Shown here: positions 22,806 through 34,925 of the stretch, piece after piece
Layout of the letters: each line of letters starts with the position of its first letter
Numbering within the stretch: position 1 is the first letter of the stretch
Assembly: GCA_029582155.1 (NCBI GenBank)
Contig: CM055899.1
Coordinates: 77,254,574-77,318,573 of the forward strand
DNA length: 64,000 nt
Direction: 5' to 3'
Source of the DNA: Panopea generosa
Lineage: Eukaryota; Mollusca; Bivalvia; Adapedonta; Hiatellidae
Program-made: the position numbers and the translations under genes
The notes under the pieces: model-generated
The model's database searches: none
What the model saw: only the letters and a program-made list of their open reading frames with translations
Told to the model about the DNA's origin: nothing

Positions 22806-24330
22806 AAAATACGAATAAAATATCTTGGTGACATTTGTTTTAGCAAAGTTATGTTGTTACACGATATGTTTTTAAAAAATATTTTAAAACAGAAAACCCT
22901 TCAGCAGAATTTCAACTATATAAATGTCAGTAGATGCTTGTATATAATTCAAAGCTAAGAACTTTTTTAATATTATTTTGAATACCAATTCAATGATATA
23001 TGACCTCCACCCGGCCACTCCCTTTTTGAAGACAAACCAGGATATTTGCATTTAATATTAACCGATGAGAGAATTTATAATATATGTGACTACTTTAAAA
23101 TTTGTTTTAGGCCTCTACTGCCAGGGGTGAGAAGTCTATGTTCTTGATACTGCATAGTTGTTTGAAATAACATGTTAACTTAGACTATAGAACGGACATA
23201 ACAGTGAGATTTGAGTACATTGATTGGTTAATTGCTACAGCGAAAGTTGAATGACGTCAAAATTTGTTACGTGTTTAAGTGCTATTAATTGTGAGAGAGG
23301 CATAAAATTTCGTCATATTTCACTGTATTAGGATTTAACAGACATTTCCCTTTAAGCATAAATATGCATGATGGCTAAGTTGCTGAGAAAAAAAACCGGA
23401 CGTGACATCCATCCAGACCGATCCGCATTTGCTTAGTTCGAATTAATTTTAGTATATAACTTTTATAACTAAAATACTTGCAAGCATTTTTTAAAATCAT
23501 TTTTGATTTTGGCTCTTGATGTTATATATTGTCATTAGAATCTGAAAGCATTCTAAATCCTAGTTGTCTTAAAACTTTCTACTAAGCAAACCTTATTTTA
23601 TATGGGTTTGTATCGTTATTTAATTTGAGATCCTGTTTCATAGCAATGAAAAATGAAATAGTTTTAAACTATTTAAAGAGCACAAGAAGACCAGAGCTAA
23701 GAAACCATTGGAAACGTTTACCGGAGATAGTAGTTACCGCTCCAAAGCATAAACTGTTCAATAGCAGGTTAAACAAACTGGCAAATGTTATCCAAGTAGC
23801 TAAATATTGTACTACTGAGAATTAGAATCAATTGATGTTCCACAACTTGATTGAGTACTTAACCCTCCCCCTCCTTCATAATGTTGAAGATATACTCCGG
23901 ACAAGTAAAAAACACACGAAAATAACGTACAACGGGGAGATAATTCTGATTCTGTTATTGTTATGGCATACTGCCCTATACCTACGTCTAAAATCTCGTT
24001 CGATTCCTTTCCGCGTCTTTGAATATATACTCGAGACAAGAAAATATAACCGAAAGAGAGGAGTATTTATCTTATTCTGATAATCACGAGGTGAATTGTC
24101 GACAGAATTGTAGACCGTCAATGAATATAAAGTTATGATAGATGGTATGTCTTTGACTGTTACATATTCTAACACGAATAGAAAGGACGGTGCTGCATAT
24201 TTGGTTTGAATTCTTGTTTATATTTCGCCTTATTTAATTTTCAAAAGGGTCACAGATTTAGAAAGGTACTTGTTAGATTCGATATTGATTGAAATTCAAA
24301 ACAGAAATAGGTATATCCTAATGCACATTA
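22806..24330. other. no gene seen
   Basis: Mixed AT-rich sequence. The short ORFs around 23625-24175 overlap on both strands and show no family motif. The segment at 23880-24000 (AAGATATACTCCGGACAAG) resembles the dispersed repeat at 58930. Confidence 0.4.
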
Positions 24331-24343
24331 TATCGAAAGCCGA

Positions 24344-25921
24344 ATGGTCCGGTACAATTTTGGAAAAATGTTAACATTTCTACTGAAAAAAAACTTAGAA
24401 ATGTCTGACGGTGTTGTTATTGTTGGTGATATAAATGAAGATCAAGTAAATGAAAATAATCATCACTTTAGACAGTGTCTTATCCACTATCTGTTATTAA
24501 ATCACTGCTTAAGAGACGTGTATTGATTTATAAAAGGGGCCAATTTTACTAAACTTATATATAATATTATAAACACTGATTCACTTTTTATACAATCAAT
24601 CTGTTAACGTTTATGGTCAGAGATTCACTGAAAAGTTTATGGAACTTGTCGAAATATGTATACCCTAAAATTGTTTACCTATTACAACGACAAACCATAT
24701 CAAGACTCGACCATAAGACGTTCCTCAAGACAACGAGACAGTCAAAAACGTAACGTGATATTATTTATTCAATTCCTGATTATGAAAAAGCAAACTGTTA
24801 AAAAAAAATTTCTTCAATATCTTCAGTAGATGACACTAATTCACACCTACCAAAGTTCAGTCCTAACACAAATGCACCATAGGAAAATATAACATTTACT
24901 GAAGGCGAAATACGAGATATATTAAAAATATTAGATATCAATAAAGCTAGTGGATCCGATCTTGTTAGTTATAAGATGTTAAAAACCCGCCTTTGTTGTG
25001 CCAATCCCACTCCGTTCACCGTTTAATAGACCTTTAAATGAAGGTTATTTCCAGACTGTTGGAAATGTGCAAGTGTGCTCGTTTTGTTTAAAAAGGTTTC
25101 TCCAAATGTTGCAACTAATTATAGGCTTTTTTCTTTATTAAGTTGTGTTGTGAAAATCAATCAGGATTTTTTAAAAAAAAACAACACTCAACTGTTAACC
25201 AACTAATTGATATTTATCATAGAATTCGTCAGGTTTTTGATGCCAAACAACATATTGTATAGTTATCTAAAGCCTTTGATCGTGTTTGACAAAGAGATTT
25301 ACTTTTTAAACTAAAAAAAACGGCATTAATGGGAAAGTATTGTCTTGGATTTCAAGTTATCTAGAAAAAAGAGTTCAAACATTTATTTGAACATTATTTT
25401 CTGAAATCAAAGAAAATATTGTTGGTGTCCCGCAAGGACCTATGTTAGGACCTTTATTATTTAAGTATATATAAATGATATTGCTGATAACATCTTAAGT
25501 ATTGCTTGTCGACCACCGTTCTCTTTCTGTATCAACGTCGAGTATAAATAACATGGAAGGTATTCTTAACCACGATTTGTTCATTCAACTGGGCTAAACT
25601 ATGGTTAGTGAACTTATCGCTAACAAATGAAGAAAGGCGTCCAAAAATCTCGACAACATACAATCACCTTAAATACATAGGCATAACTATTAGTCAATAC
25701 GGCAAATGGCACAAGCATATAGATTCTATCATTTCATCTGCTTATCTGCATCTAAAGCTATTACGTCAATGAGATTCTTAAAATTTAAACTTAATAAACA
25801 CACTCTTAATAAGATATGCGTGTCATATATGTGCCTGATTTTAGAATATGCTGCCATGGTATGGGATAGGTGCACTGATTATGAAAAAAACAAACAGAAA
25901 AAGGTGTCATTGTCTTGATCG
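24344..25921 (+). pseudogene. non-LTR retrotransposon relic (endonuclease + reverse transcriptase)
   Basis: A frameshifted, stop-ridden ORF2-like sequence. Recognisable in order are an APE-endonuclease-like VVIVGDINED (about 24411), ILDINKASGSDLVSYKML (about 24935), CWKCASVL-like and NYR sequences, LSKAFDRV (RT domain, about 25265), VPQGPMLGPLLF (about 25425), and the 3' end with YIGITISQYGKWHKHIDS, then ILEYAAMVWDRCTDYE (to 25893). The catalytic FADD box reads LVDH at about 25506, so the enzyme would be dead even without frameshifts. A CR1/Jockey-like clade is my reading. The frame ends inside the adjoining 30-bp array. Confidence 0.85.
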
Positions 25922-25923
25922 TC

Positions 25924-26221
25924 GAAAGTTACAAAAGCTTATTTATGTTTATAAAATGTTACAAAAGCTTATTTATGTCTATAAAATGTTACAAAACCTT
26001 ATTTATGTCTTTAAAAAGTTACAAAATCTATTTTATGTCTATAAAATGTTACAAAAGCTTATTTATGTCTATAAAAAGTTACAAAAGCTTACTTATGTCT
26101 ATAAAATGTTACAAAAGCTTATTTATGTCTGTTACAAAAGCTTATTTATGTCTATAAAAAGTTACAAAAGCTTATTTATGTCTATAAAATGTTACAAAAG
26201 CTTATTTATGTCTATAAAATG
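25924..26221. repeat. 30-bp satellite grown out of the RT reading frame
   Basis: About ten units of AAAATGTTACAAAAGC with TTATTTATGTCTAT; period 30 bp = 10 codons (LQKLIYVYKM). The first unit continues the retroelement frame DRRKLQKLIYVYKM, which is the expected family sequence just after the RT thumb region, so the unit is an amplified piece of coding DNA. Confidence 0.9.
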
Positions 26222-26825
26222 AAAAAAAAATGTTTCTCATCTTTTTAATATTCTATAAACTGTTTGTTCTGTATATCTAAATTTTCATGCTCAAATGTAT
26301 TTTCTGTTGTTTAAATTATATATATTATTATTAGGTCATGACTAATGAACTTGTGAATACTGTATTTAAGGAAGAGCCGTAACTAATGTTGTTAGAACTT
26401 GTGACCCAACTCATTTGCATATTATGGCAATAAAATAGGTTTAAACTGACAAATTAATGGTAAGGATGAAAGGATGTTATGACCCATGAAAGAATATGGA
26501 GTAAGAATGAAAACAATGCTTAACTGTGCTTTTTAAGATCCAAGTTAGAAAATCCCTTTTCAATTTATCATTTTGACATGCTTTAAAACACCTTATGGCA
26601 AAAACACTGATAAACTACTTTTAACAACTTCAACAAATGATTTGAAAATTTTTTTTTATTAAATAATAGCGTCAGATTGGCCCTCAAGTGAACATAACTT
26701 CAAATAACGCAATTTTCAACATTCAAATGCCTAATAAATAGCATGATTCAAGGGCAAACATTATCCGATTTAGCCAGTCAAAAAAACTAGTCTAGGATAT
26801 TTTTAGTATATAACTACTGGGTAAG
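26222..26825. other. probable 3' remnant of the non-LTR element and AT-rich spacer
   Basis: Poly-A, TTTCTCATC and AT-rich sequence after the array, with GGCAATAAAATAGG near 26425. No coding region. Confidence 0.35.
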
Positions 26826-27960
26826 TTTGAGTAATCAAATGCAAACTGAGAGTGAACTAGAGCGCACAGAAACTAAAATATATACAAATTTTAACGATTC
26901 AATGGCCGTAACTGCAACACTGCCAGTTCACAAATTTGTTCAAGATATGGTTTTATTGTTTGGCCAAGATCAAATGAAAACTGCAGGTGCTAGAGTACAC
27001 ACAGCGCCAAATAATGCAATATTTGATAACTCAAGGGCTATAACCTCCACATTAAATATTCAATTAAGCCAGATTAAGAAATTGTCCAAAGTATTATGGT
27101 TATATAATAACGGTGTAAGTTTGGTTAGGATCAAATTAAAAATGTGGGTGCTTGAATGCACACAAGTTCAAAAAGAGCATTTTTTGACAATTCAAGGGCC
27201 ATAACTCTGGCATTGATTGTCAGATTTGACCAGTTCATAAAACTTGTCCAAGATATTGTAGTTATATTATTGTGTAAGTTTGGTGAAGATCAAATTAAAA
27301 ATGCAGGTTCTAGAGTGCATACAATATTGTTCATGTTTCAAGGGCCATAACTCTGAAGTTAATTATCCAATTTAGCCAGTTCAATACTGTATTCTAGATA
27401 TAATGGCTATATAACAATCAAAAGAAAAATGTGGGCACTAGAGTGTATACAAAGTCAAAAAGTGCATTTTTTTCTGTTTCAAGGGCCGTAACTCTGACAT
27501 TGTCAAATTGAAGAACCGAGATACATGTATTATGTTTATATAATTATTGTATAAGTTTGGTGAGGATCAGGTTAAAAATTCAGGTGCTAAACAGTGCACA
27601 CAAGGTCAACTTGTGCAACTTTTTATATCACAAGGGCCGTAACTCCGAATTTAATTATCTGATTTGACTAGCTCCAAAACCTGTCCGAGATAGTATGGTT
27701 ATATATTTACTAAGTTGGGAGAGGATAAAAGAAAAATCAGGTACCAGAGTGCACATGTCAAATAGTGCAATTTTTGATGTTTCTAGGGCCATTTCATCTG
27801 ACATTAATTATCCAATTTGGCCAGTTCAAGAACTGGACAGAGATATTATGGTTATTTAACTAATACTAGAATGTTAGTTTGGTGAAGAACCAACTAATAA
27901 TGCAGGTGCTAGAGTGCACACAGAAAGTTCACGGATGGACGATGGGCACTGGGGTATTAG
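26826..27960. repeat. tandem ~150-190-bp diverged modules
   Basis: Six or so modules, each with TTCAAGGGCCATAACTC, an AATT.GCCAGTTCA word, a GATATTATGGTTATAT-like stretch, GTTTGGTGAAGATCA and GTGCTAGAGTGCACAC. The copies are strongly diverged. The phrase GGGCCATAACTC recurs in the modules at 37040-37330, so this is a dispersed repeat class with an internally modular build. Confidence 0.75.
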
Positions 27961-28437
27961 ATAAGCTGACCTTGTGCTTTGCTCAGGCGATTTAAAAAGT
28001 GTAAGGGATTCAACTTGGTGGCTAGAAAAGACAACAACATTTTTTATTTATTTTTACATTTTTATTTATCTGTAATCAATGGAACCTAAAACACATGATG
28101 TTGACAATAAACAAATGACAAATATGGCTATTTACAATGCATGTAAGTTATATATGTGCTGACTGTGTAAACATTTATGTAAAACATTTATTTTTTTACA
28201 AATAACTATATAAGTGAAAATGATCCACTTCTGCAAAAACTTAATTGAAAAGTAAAAATAGAAAATGTGCCTAAGAATATTTTTGAAAATGAAATGTATC
28301 TTATCTAAAAATTATAAAATTAAGCTACAGTTCTTTAATGGAGAATAATTTTTGTGTGTGTTTTTAATACCATTTGAGGAAGATACCAGAATAAACCGGA
28401 TTAGAATCGTTGTCTTTTCATAAGTAACTGGTTAACT

Positions 28438-28552
28438 CTTTAATGTGAAGTTTCTTGTCGAAGCTGGGCCTGAACCTCAACCTCACTGGTGAGAGTGGAG
28501 CAGTCATTATACAACAGCCCCTTGAACCAATCAGCCATGGAGGATTGGAGAA
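28438..28552 (-). mobile_element. SINE family 2 (5' part)
   Basis: Minus strand: CCTCCATGGCTGATTGGTTC (A-box side), then GGTTGAGGTTCAGGCCC in B-box position, and AACTTCACATTAAAG as body start. A diverged copy. Confidence 0.65.
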
Positions 28553-28687
28553 TGGGGTTTAACAAGACACTATAATAATATGACACACGTGTACATGGAA
28601 GCCAGCTTTATTGATGTAAAAAAATACCCGCGGCTTTAATATAAATCTGTATAGAAATTATTCGCATATAAATTATTTGTGCAGAAT

Positions 28688-28772
28688 TAGGCTCGAACCC
28701 ACAACCTCAGAGATGAGAGGTAAGCAATCTCAATGAAGAAGGCGTAATAGACCACTAGCCATGGAGGACCTA
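28688..28772 (-). mobile_element. SINE family 2 (tRNA-like head)
   Basis: Minus strand: CCTCCATGGCTAGTGG, then CTTACCTCTCATCTCTGAGG and GGGTTCGAGCC (B box). Only the head is recognisable. Confidence 0.7.
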
Positions 28773-28861
28773 AATTTAAGTAATATCCATGTTTTTAGAA
28801 TTTTCTTCAATGATTTTTTATCTGTTTCTACTAGTGTAGGAAATGTAATAGATTTTGTAAC

Positions 28862-29255
28862 ATTAGATATACATGTGTAATACACAACTAGGTTTTTCTT
28901 TACCCAGAACCGATAGTATTTATATACTACAGAAATGTGTTACATACACCTTGGTATTTATTTACTTGGAACAAACAGTAGTAACATAATAAAGACATGT
29001 GTAACACACACCTTGTTTTTTCTTTACTTGGAACAAAAAGAAATTATATAATTAAGACATGTGTAACAAACACCTTGATTTTTCATTACCTAGAACAGAT
29101 AGTAGCTACATAATAAAGACATGTGTAACACACACCTTGTTTTTTCTTTACTTGGAACAAAAAGAAGTAACATAATAAAGACATGTGTAACACACACCTT
29201 GGTTTCTCCTTACCGAAAACAGATAGTAGCTACATAATAAAGGCTAACACAACAT
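28862..29255. repeat. 62-bp tandem repeat (about 6 copies)
   Basis: The unit contains ACATGTGTAACACACACCTT, TTTTTCTTTACTTGGAAC and AACATAATAAAG. Unit starts at 28999, 29061, 29123 and 29185 give an exact 62-bp period. Confidence 0.92.
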
Positions 29256-29721
29256 GTAATAAAGACATTCACAAGAAAGCAACATAGTAACATCTAGAAA
29301 TTGCTGTAGGTCCTCCCAACTCCTTATACACAATTTAAAAACAAAAAATGGACAACATTCAATAAAACATTATTTATCAGCTGCCTCAACAGAAATTTTT
29401 GGTATAACACAAGCTGTTGAAGGAGCAAATAATATATTAAACGTATGTACCAACACAGTAGAAATGCCAAGCCCTCATAATATATCGTTGTTGTTATCAA
29501 TTCAACTCTGCAACCTGGCTCCTGTTTCACCAACACTTAAAAATTTAAATCTAAGAAAAGCAGCCAAGTGACATTTATATTAGACTGGTTTAGGTAAAAC
29601 TGTTCCATTGATTTTGATTAAATATTAGATAAATAACCAGTCAAAACTTTAAGCTAAGTTTTAAAGTATTTAAGTAAAATGTTGGTGAAACAGAAGCTAG
29701 GACTACATTTTTTTAATATAA

Positions 29722-31810
29722 TCCTCGTTTCTTCTGCTTAAAAAATGCGTTTTCCTTATTTTAATGTTCATTTTTTTATTTGAATGGCATTATTGATGTA
29801 TTTTGAACATTTTGACAGCATTGCCATGTTTGAATTGTGAATTTAGAAAAAAACAAGAGGCCCAAGAGGACCTGAGGACGCTCTACTGACTCATAGTGGC
29901 CATAGCACTTTTTGAAATTCCACAAAATTTACCCTCTTTGGGGGGGTCGTCTTAACAACTTATGGATAAATAACCCCACCACAGCAATACTGAACAAAAA
30001 CTTAATTGCAATGAAAAGGAAATACTGTAAATTCCCATATCATTCATCTGTAAAAAAAAATATAGTCCCCTGTACAGAGCACTTATACAACCCAGCCCCT
30101 CAATTTGTCAGAACTTCAATCACCCACTCTTAGCTATTTGTTATGAGCAGAAATGATTCAAATTTTAAAAAGAAGTTTTTTTGTACACATGGATGCGAAA
30201 ATGAAAAAAATCAGCTTTGCCTATAATATTCCTATGTAAAAGTCACATTACAGGGACCCAATATATCCCAGCCCCTTGATATGCATAATCTTTATTCGAT
30301 GCTGATGTAAAGATAATTTATATCAAATATGAACTAGTTTGACTAAAAGGTTATTGAGAGGAAATTGAACAACATATTTGTCCAAATGGACAAAAAAAAT
30401 GAGAATTTTCCATTTTCCCATAGTATTCATATGTAAAAATTAAAGACCACTAACAGGGTCTATACATCCCAGTGTCCCTTAGTTTGTACAAACTTATATT
30501 TCTTAATCATAGGGATAATTTATAACTGAACAAAATCGTATTTGTTATGACTAGAAGTTGCTTCAAAACTCAAACTGAATAAAAAAAATCATAAATGAAT
30601 GGTAAAAAAGAGAATTTCTGTTTTCCAATAGTATTCCTATATAAAACTCAAAGTCCACTTACAGGGCCCTATAAATACAAGACCCTTGATTTGTACAAAC
30701 TTTAAACCCATACTCATTGAGATAATCTACATCAAATATGAACAAATTTGACTGACCGGTTAGTAAGAGGAAGATTTTTTAAACTTTTCTATTTTAACCC
30801 TTTTTTGACCCACCCTGGCCCCTTATGGAAAGTCAGTTCTCCTTATTGAGCCAAATCTGATTTCCTATGACTAGATGATACTTCAGAACTGAAATTGAAT
30901 AATAATTATGCCTAAATAGGTGGGAAAAAAAAGAGAATTTTCTGTTTTCCCATAGTATTCCTATGTAAAATTCTAAGTCCCCTTACAGGGCCCCTATAAA
31001 TTTTAGCCCTAAATTTTTATCTGCAATCAAACCCTACACATAGGGATATTTAATGCCAAATATGAACAAATCTGACATATCGGTTCTTAAGAAAACAAAT
31101 TTTGTAATTCCCAATTTTTACCCTTTTGGTGCCCCCCCCCCCCCGTGCCCCTTAAGAAAGTGGAACCCAGTCATTTTTACAAATCTGAACCTCCTTCACC
31201 AAACAATGCTTCTGTGAAGGTATAGGCAAAAAAAAAATATATATTTATTATGACATGTGTCCTTTAATTGAAACCTCGGGGCAGGGTCATTTTTAACCCT
31301 AGGGACACCATTTGAACAAATCTTACAAAACTATAGTTGGTTATCATAACTACATAAACATTTTCAAAATCTGTTAGGCCATTCATGAGAAGAAGATTTT
31401 TTAAGTTTGGGACTATTTTAAGTAATGGCGGCCATCTTGAATTTCAGATCGAAAAAAAAAAATCTTGTATAGTCTCATATGCAATAGAAACATCCATGTG
31501 AAGTTTCAGTTTAATTGGCCTAGTGGTTTCAGCGAAAGTGCTACTAACAGACGACAGACGACGGACATCGCGCCTTTGGCCAGAAGAGCTAAACATTGAT
31601 GCTTGGAAATTGGGGTATGAATACATGATTTCAGAAGTCTACTTTCACTTTGCCAACACTGACCCCTACTTTTCTCATCATATTTTGATAGTGTAGAGTT
31701 TGACAAACAGTAAAATGTAAGTTTCACTTCTTTCATTTGTGTCTCTCTATGAATGACAAGCCTTCAAACTTTTATCATTTACTATAGAATAGTCATTGTA
31801 CAATTTACAA
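29722..31810 (+). mobile_element. dispersed repeat R2, copy A, split by R1
   Basis: The left part (29722-29855, TTTTCCTTATTTTAATG to GAATTTAGAAAAAAAC) and right part (31591-31810, ATTGATGCTTGG, GGAGTATGA-like start, to ACTATAGAATAGTC) are contiguous in copy C (60139-61432) and in copy B (31826-32281). R1 copy 2 sits exactly between them. R2 has no ORF. Its 5' part (ACCACCATTG block) is missing here. Confidence 0.8.
29856..31590 (+). mobile_element. long dispersed element R1, copy 2 (full length, nested)
   Basis: It runs from AGAGGCCCAAGAGGACC to CCAGAAGAGCT and is bounded by a 5-bp direct repeat AAACA (29851-29855 and 31591-31595). The interior has four or more ~200-bp modules with TCCCATAGTATTCCTAT, a CCCC run near 31134-31144, and a 3' block with GGCGGCCATCTTGAATTTCAG-type sequence and ACAGACGACAGACGACGGAC. 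No long ORF, so it is non-autonomous. I cannot place it in a named superfamily. Confidence 0.8.
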
Positions 31811-31825
31811 GGATCAGTTGTTACA

Positions 31826-32281
31826 GGCATAGTACCACCATTGGCAAAGGGAAGTGCTTCCGTGGGGTAGTCACATAATGGCAGTTATAAAACACCATTG
31901 TGTTTTCTTTAAAAATGCATTTTCCTTATTTCAATGCTCTTTAATTTTATTTGAATGGCATTATTGATGTTTTTTGAACATTTTGGAAGCACTGTCATGT
32001 TTGAATTGTGAAATTAGAAAAAATGATGGTTGGAAATTGAGGTATGAAGACATGATTTCGGAAGTCTACTTTCACTTTGTCAACAGAGTACACACTGAGC
32101 AGACAAAAAATCTCTTATATAACACATGACCCTAATTTTTATTATTATATTTTGGTAGTGCAGAGGTATACAATAATATGTAAGTTTCACTTCTTTCATT
32201 TGCGTTTTTCTATGAATGACAAGCCTTTTATTATTTACTATAGAATAGAACAAAAATCAATGGTGGGGTTACACCTACAAG
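31826..32281 (+). mobile_element. dispersed repeat R2, copy B
   Basis: Runs from TAGTACCACCATTGGCAAAG through GTGGGGTAGTCACATAATGG, TTTTCCTTATTTCAATGC and GAAGTCTACTTTCACTTTG to GGTGGGGTTACACCTAC. It follows copy A directly, so A and B may be a tandem duplication. Confidence 0.75.
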
Positions 32282-32450
32282 ATTTTCAGCTTTACAGGGT
32301 GCAGTCATTGTACAATTTACAGTTTTACAAAGGTCAGTTGTTATATGATTTTCAGCTTTACAGGGAGCAGTCATTGTATAGATCACAGTTTTCAAGGATC
32401 AGTCATTGTATGTTTTCCAGCTTTACAGGGACCTGCAGTCACTGAATGTT
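32275..32450. repeat. short tandem repeats of a CAGCTTTACAGGG unit
   Basis: Three to four diverged units of GATTTTCAGCTTTACAGGG, then GCAGTCATTGTA. They overlap the end of R2 copy B. Confidence 0.7.
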
Positions 32451-32454
32451 TCCA

Positions 32455-33480
32455 GTTCATATCAACATAGTTACTTTTGGTTCATGTTCATGTACATACA
32501 TTGTTATGACTTGGTAAAATTGTAAAATGTTTCGAAATAAAACAAAATGTACAAAATATGAAGTAAAAGAAACAAAAAGCAAATGTTACCTTTTTTTTTA
32601 ACACATAAATATTGCCAATGAAATATTAGAATATATAGATTGGTAAACATGTATCAAGTATTTTAAATAAAACAATGATATCAAATATAAACAGTTAAAA
32701 GCATATATTTAATTTACATATAAAAAGTTTTCCATACCGTCTGACAAATCCATGGAATACTTTATTTTAAATATAAAACGGTAAACAAAGCTACCCTCGT
32801 TCTTCCAGTAACAATTTCACTGATTTCATCAAGGACGTATTCAGAGAAGGAAAATTTATCCTTATTTCAATTCATCTCAGAAATACCAATCAAAAGTCTT
32901 TTTTTGCACAAAAAAAATTCTCTAAAAAAGGAGAAGATTCATATCAAATTGTGTTTACAATTGTTGAAGTTCTAAATCTGAATGAATAATTTGCCAAATT
33001 ACTTATTCTTCGCATGCTGTTTTATCAATATTTAGTAAAGAAATGCAAGTTTCCTATCCTTCTATTTTAAGTCCTTATTTTTATGCAAGTGCTAATAATG
33101 TGGAAGCATGTGCATGTTTGTAAACACTGGAAGTCAGTATTTTCTGTTCAACCTGAATGCTCCATATACTTAAGAAGAAAAATTAAAAACAATTCATTGA
33201 TTAGCAAACAATACAAACTAACAAACCATGATCAGACTGATTATATGGAAAAATCCAATCATGTGCAGGTTACATTTATACTTCATTATTGGATTATTGA
33301 CACATTACTGAAAGCATTGAAACTTAAAATATCTCTTGTATTCAAAATGAATACTGGCAGTCAGTCTGACTTCTTTTACTTTTTGCACAATTCAACATTC
33401 CTGATTGTACACATATATACCAATAAGCAGAACAGCGAATTTCCGCTAGTACCAAATAACATTATATTACATTTTTTATG
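32455..33480. other. no gene seen
   Basis: AT-rich spacer. A 134-codon ORF at 33083-33487 has no recognisable domain, biased AT-rich composition and no splice or promoter context. I do not call it a gene. Confidence 0.4.
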
Positions 33481-33486
33481 TGATTA

Positions 33487-33699
33487 AGGCCATAATAAGT
33501 TATTTGCTAGATTATCATCCCCACCCACCCCTTAATTTTCATGACGCTCAATCCCTTTTTATTTTCATATTTTTTTATATTTTTTTAAAAATATTTTTTT
33601 AAAAAACAACAACAACAAAATAAAGAATAAAATCCTCCCCTCACTTTCTCTATTTAAGAATAATTTTGATGTGAATCCAGCAGTAAATTTATAATGGCC
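33487..33699. mobile_element. TA-inserting MITE (GCC family), copy 1
   Basis: Terminal inverted repeats AGGCCATAATAAG...TTGCTAGATTATCATCCCC; flanked by TA at 33485-33486 and 33700-33701. The T/A-rich inner part is itself roughly palindromic. Other copies: 45015-45212, 54949-55124 and a half copy at 52441-52540. Confidence 0.85.
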
Positions 33700-34092
33700 T
33701 AAAATTAAGTTTTTTTGTGCATACAATAAAATTAAGTTATGCGATTTATTTGTGAAATTTAGATGCAACAGACTCAACTTTAATTTTCATTGTTAAAATC
33801 TAAAATTATTCTGTGCATACAATTAACTTAACATAGGTATGTACAGTGACAAATTATATAATTATAAACAAAATGGCTGACACATTTATCGATTAATGAG
33901 TGGTTCATGTTTAAAAGCATATCAAATTGGTATTCCTAGAACTGTTGATAAATTTTATGACACGGCTTTATCGATGACGTCATTGGTGACATCACATTAC
34001 AGTTGTGACGTATATCCTGAATTACTGTACATATAATATACAATAAATAAACCAAATAAAATAAAATACAAATATTTGACATCTGTCAAAAA

Positions 34093-34925
34093 ATGGTCAA
34101 ACAGAGGTATGAGAAGGGTAAAAAATATGCAGAAATCTCCAGGAATCTTGGTGTTCTGTATATGCAGTGGGTAAACGTTTTTTACAGCGAGAATATCTAG
34201 TGAATAAAACGAGAACGGTTTGGAAAGGAAACCAGGAGGAAAGTGATGAGCAAAACTTTTGAAGTTGGTGAAAACAGACTATTATCCTAGTCCAAAATAA
34301 CTAAAATATTTGATCAGCCCAGAGACCAGACTGTTCCAAAGATTATGTAAAAAGATGTTTATACAAAAATAAATTCCACAAATGAATTATTAATAAAAGT
34401 GTTTGGATTCGGACAGTGAACATTAAATATCGCCTGGCATGGGCATGGAGAAAGATACTGGAAGGTGGACAGAGAATATCGCCTAGCATGGGCATGGAGA
34501 AAGATACTGGAAGGTGGACAGAGAATATCACCTGGTATGGGCATGGAGAAAGAGATACTGGAAGGTGGACAGAGAATATTGCCTGGCATGGGCATTGGGA
34601 AAGAGATACTAGAAGGTGGACAGAGAATAGAAAACAGTGATATTGTCCGATAAGTGTAAAGTAGTTATTGGAGAAAACAATAGAGTTGATGTCTGGTGCA
34701 AGCCCGGAGAAAGTGTACATACTGGGATGTCTTGTAACTGGTTGTCTGCCTAAGTCTGTCTGATGATTTGGAAGTGCATTAGTTAGCATAACATAGGTAC
34801 TGTGACTTGTAAATCGTAACATTAATGCAGAAAAGTATATAGAAATCGTAGAAAAAAATCTTTGGCCAGTTACTGCCAGACATTTTCCTACAAATAATTA
34901 CATATTCCAGGATGTCAATGCTAAA
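34093..34925 (+). pseudogene. Tc1-like transposase relic with internal satellite
   Basis: The N-terminal helix-turn-helix reads MVKQRYEKGKKYAEISRNLG. After frameshifts comes a region like ...DYVKR. The DDE core resumes at about 34640 with LSDKCKVVIGENNRVDVW (first catalytic Asp), VCLMIWKCIS, NINAEKYIEIVEKNLWP, and ARHFPTNNYIFQDVNA (second Asp). The piece between HTH and DDE is replaced by a ~50-bp tandem array (34418-34632). Multiple stops make it inactive. Inverted ends were not identified. Confidence 0.88.
34418..34632. repeat. 49-51-bp satellite inside the Tc1 relic
   Basis: Four to five units of GGGCATGGAGAAAGATACTG, then GAAGGTGGACAGAGAATAT; starts at 34441, 34490, 34539 and 34590. It lies in the middle of the transposase reading region. 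Confidence 0.95.

Noticed and set aside
24344-24526. Stand-alone gene for the endonuclease-like ORF
   Set aside because: It is the start of a frameshifted non-LTR relic that continues through the reverse-transcriptase motifs to 25921.
28688-28772. tRNA gene on the minus strand
   Set aside because: No acceptor-stem pairing, and the head is shared with other SINE family 2 copies.
33083-33487. 134-codon ORF as a gene
   Set aside because: Lys/Asn/Ile-rich composition typical of AT-rich noncoding DNA; no motif, no splice context.
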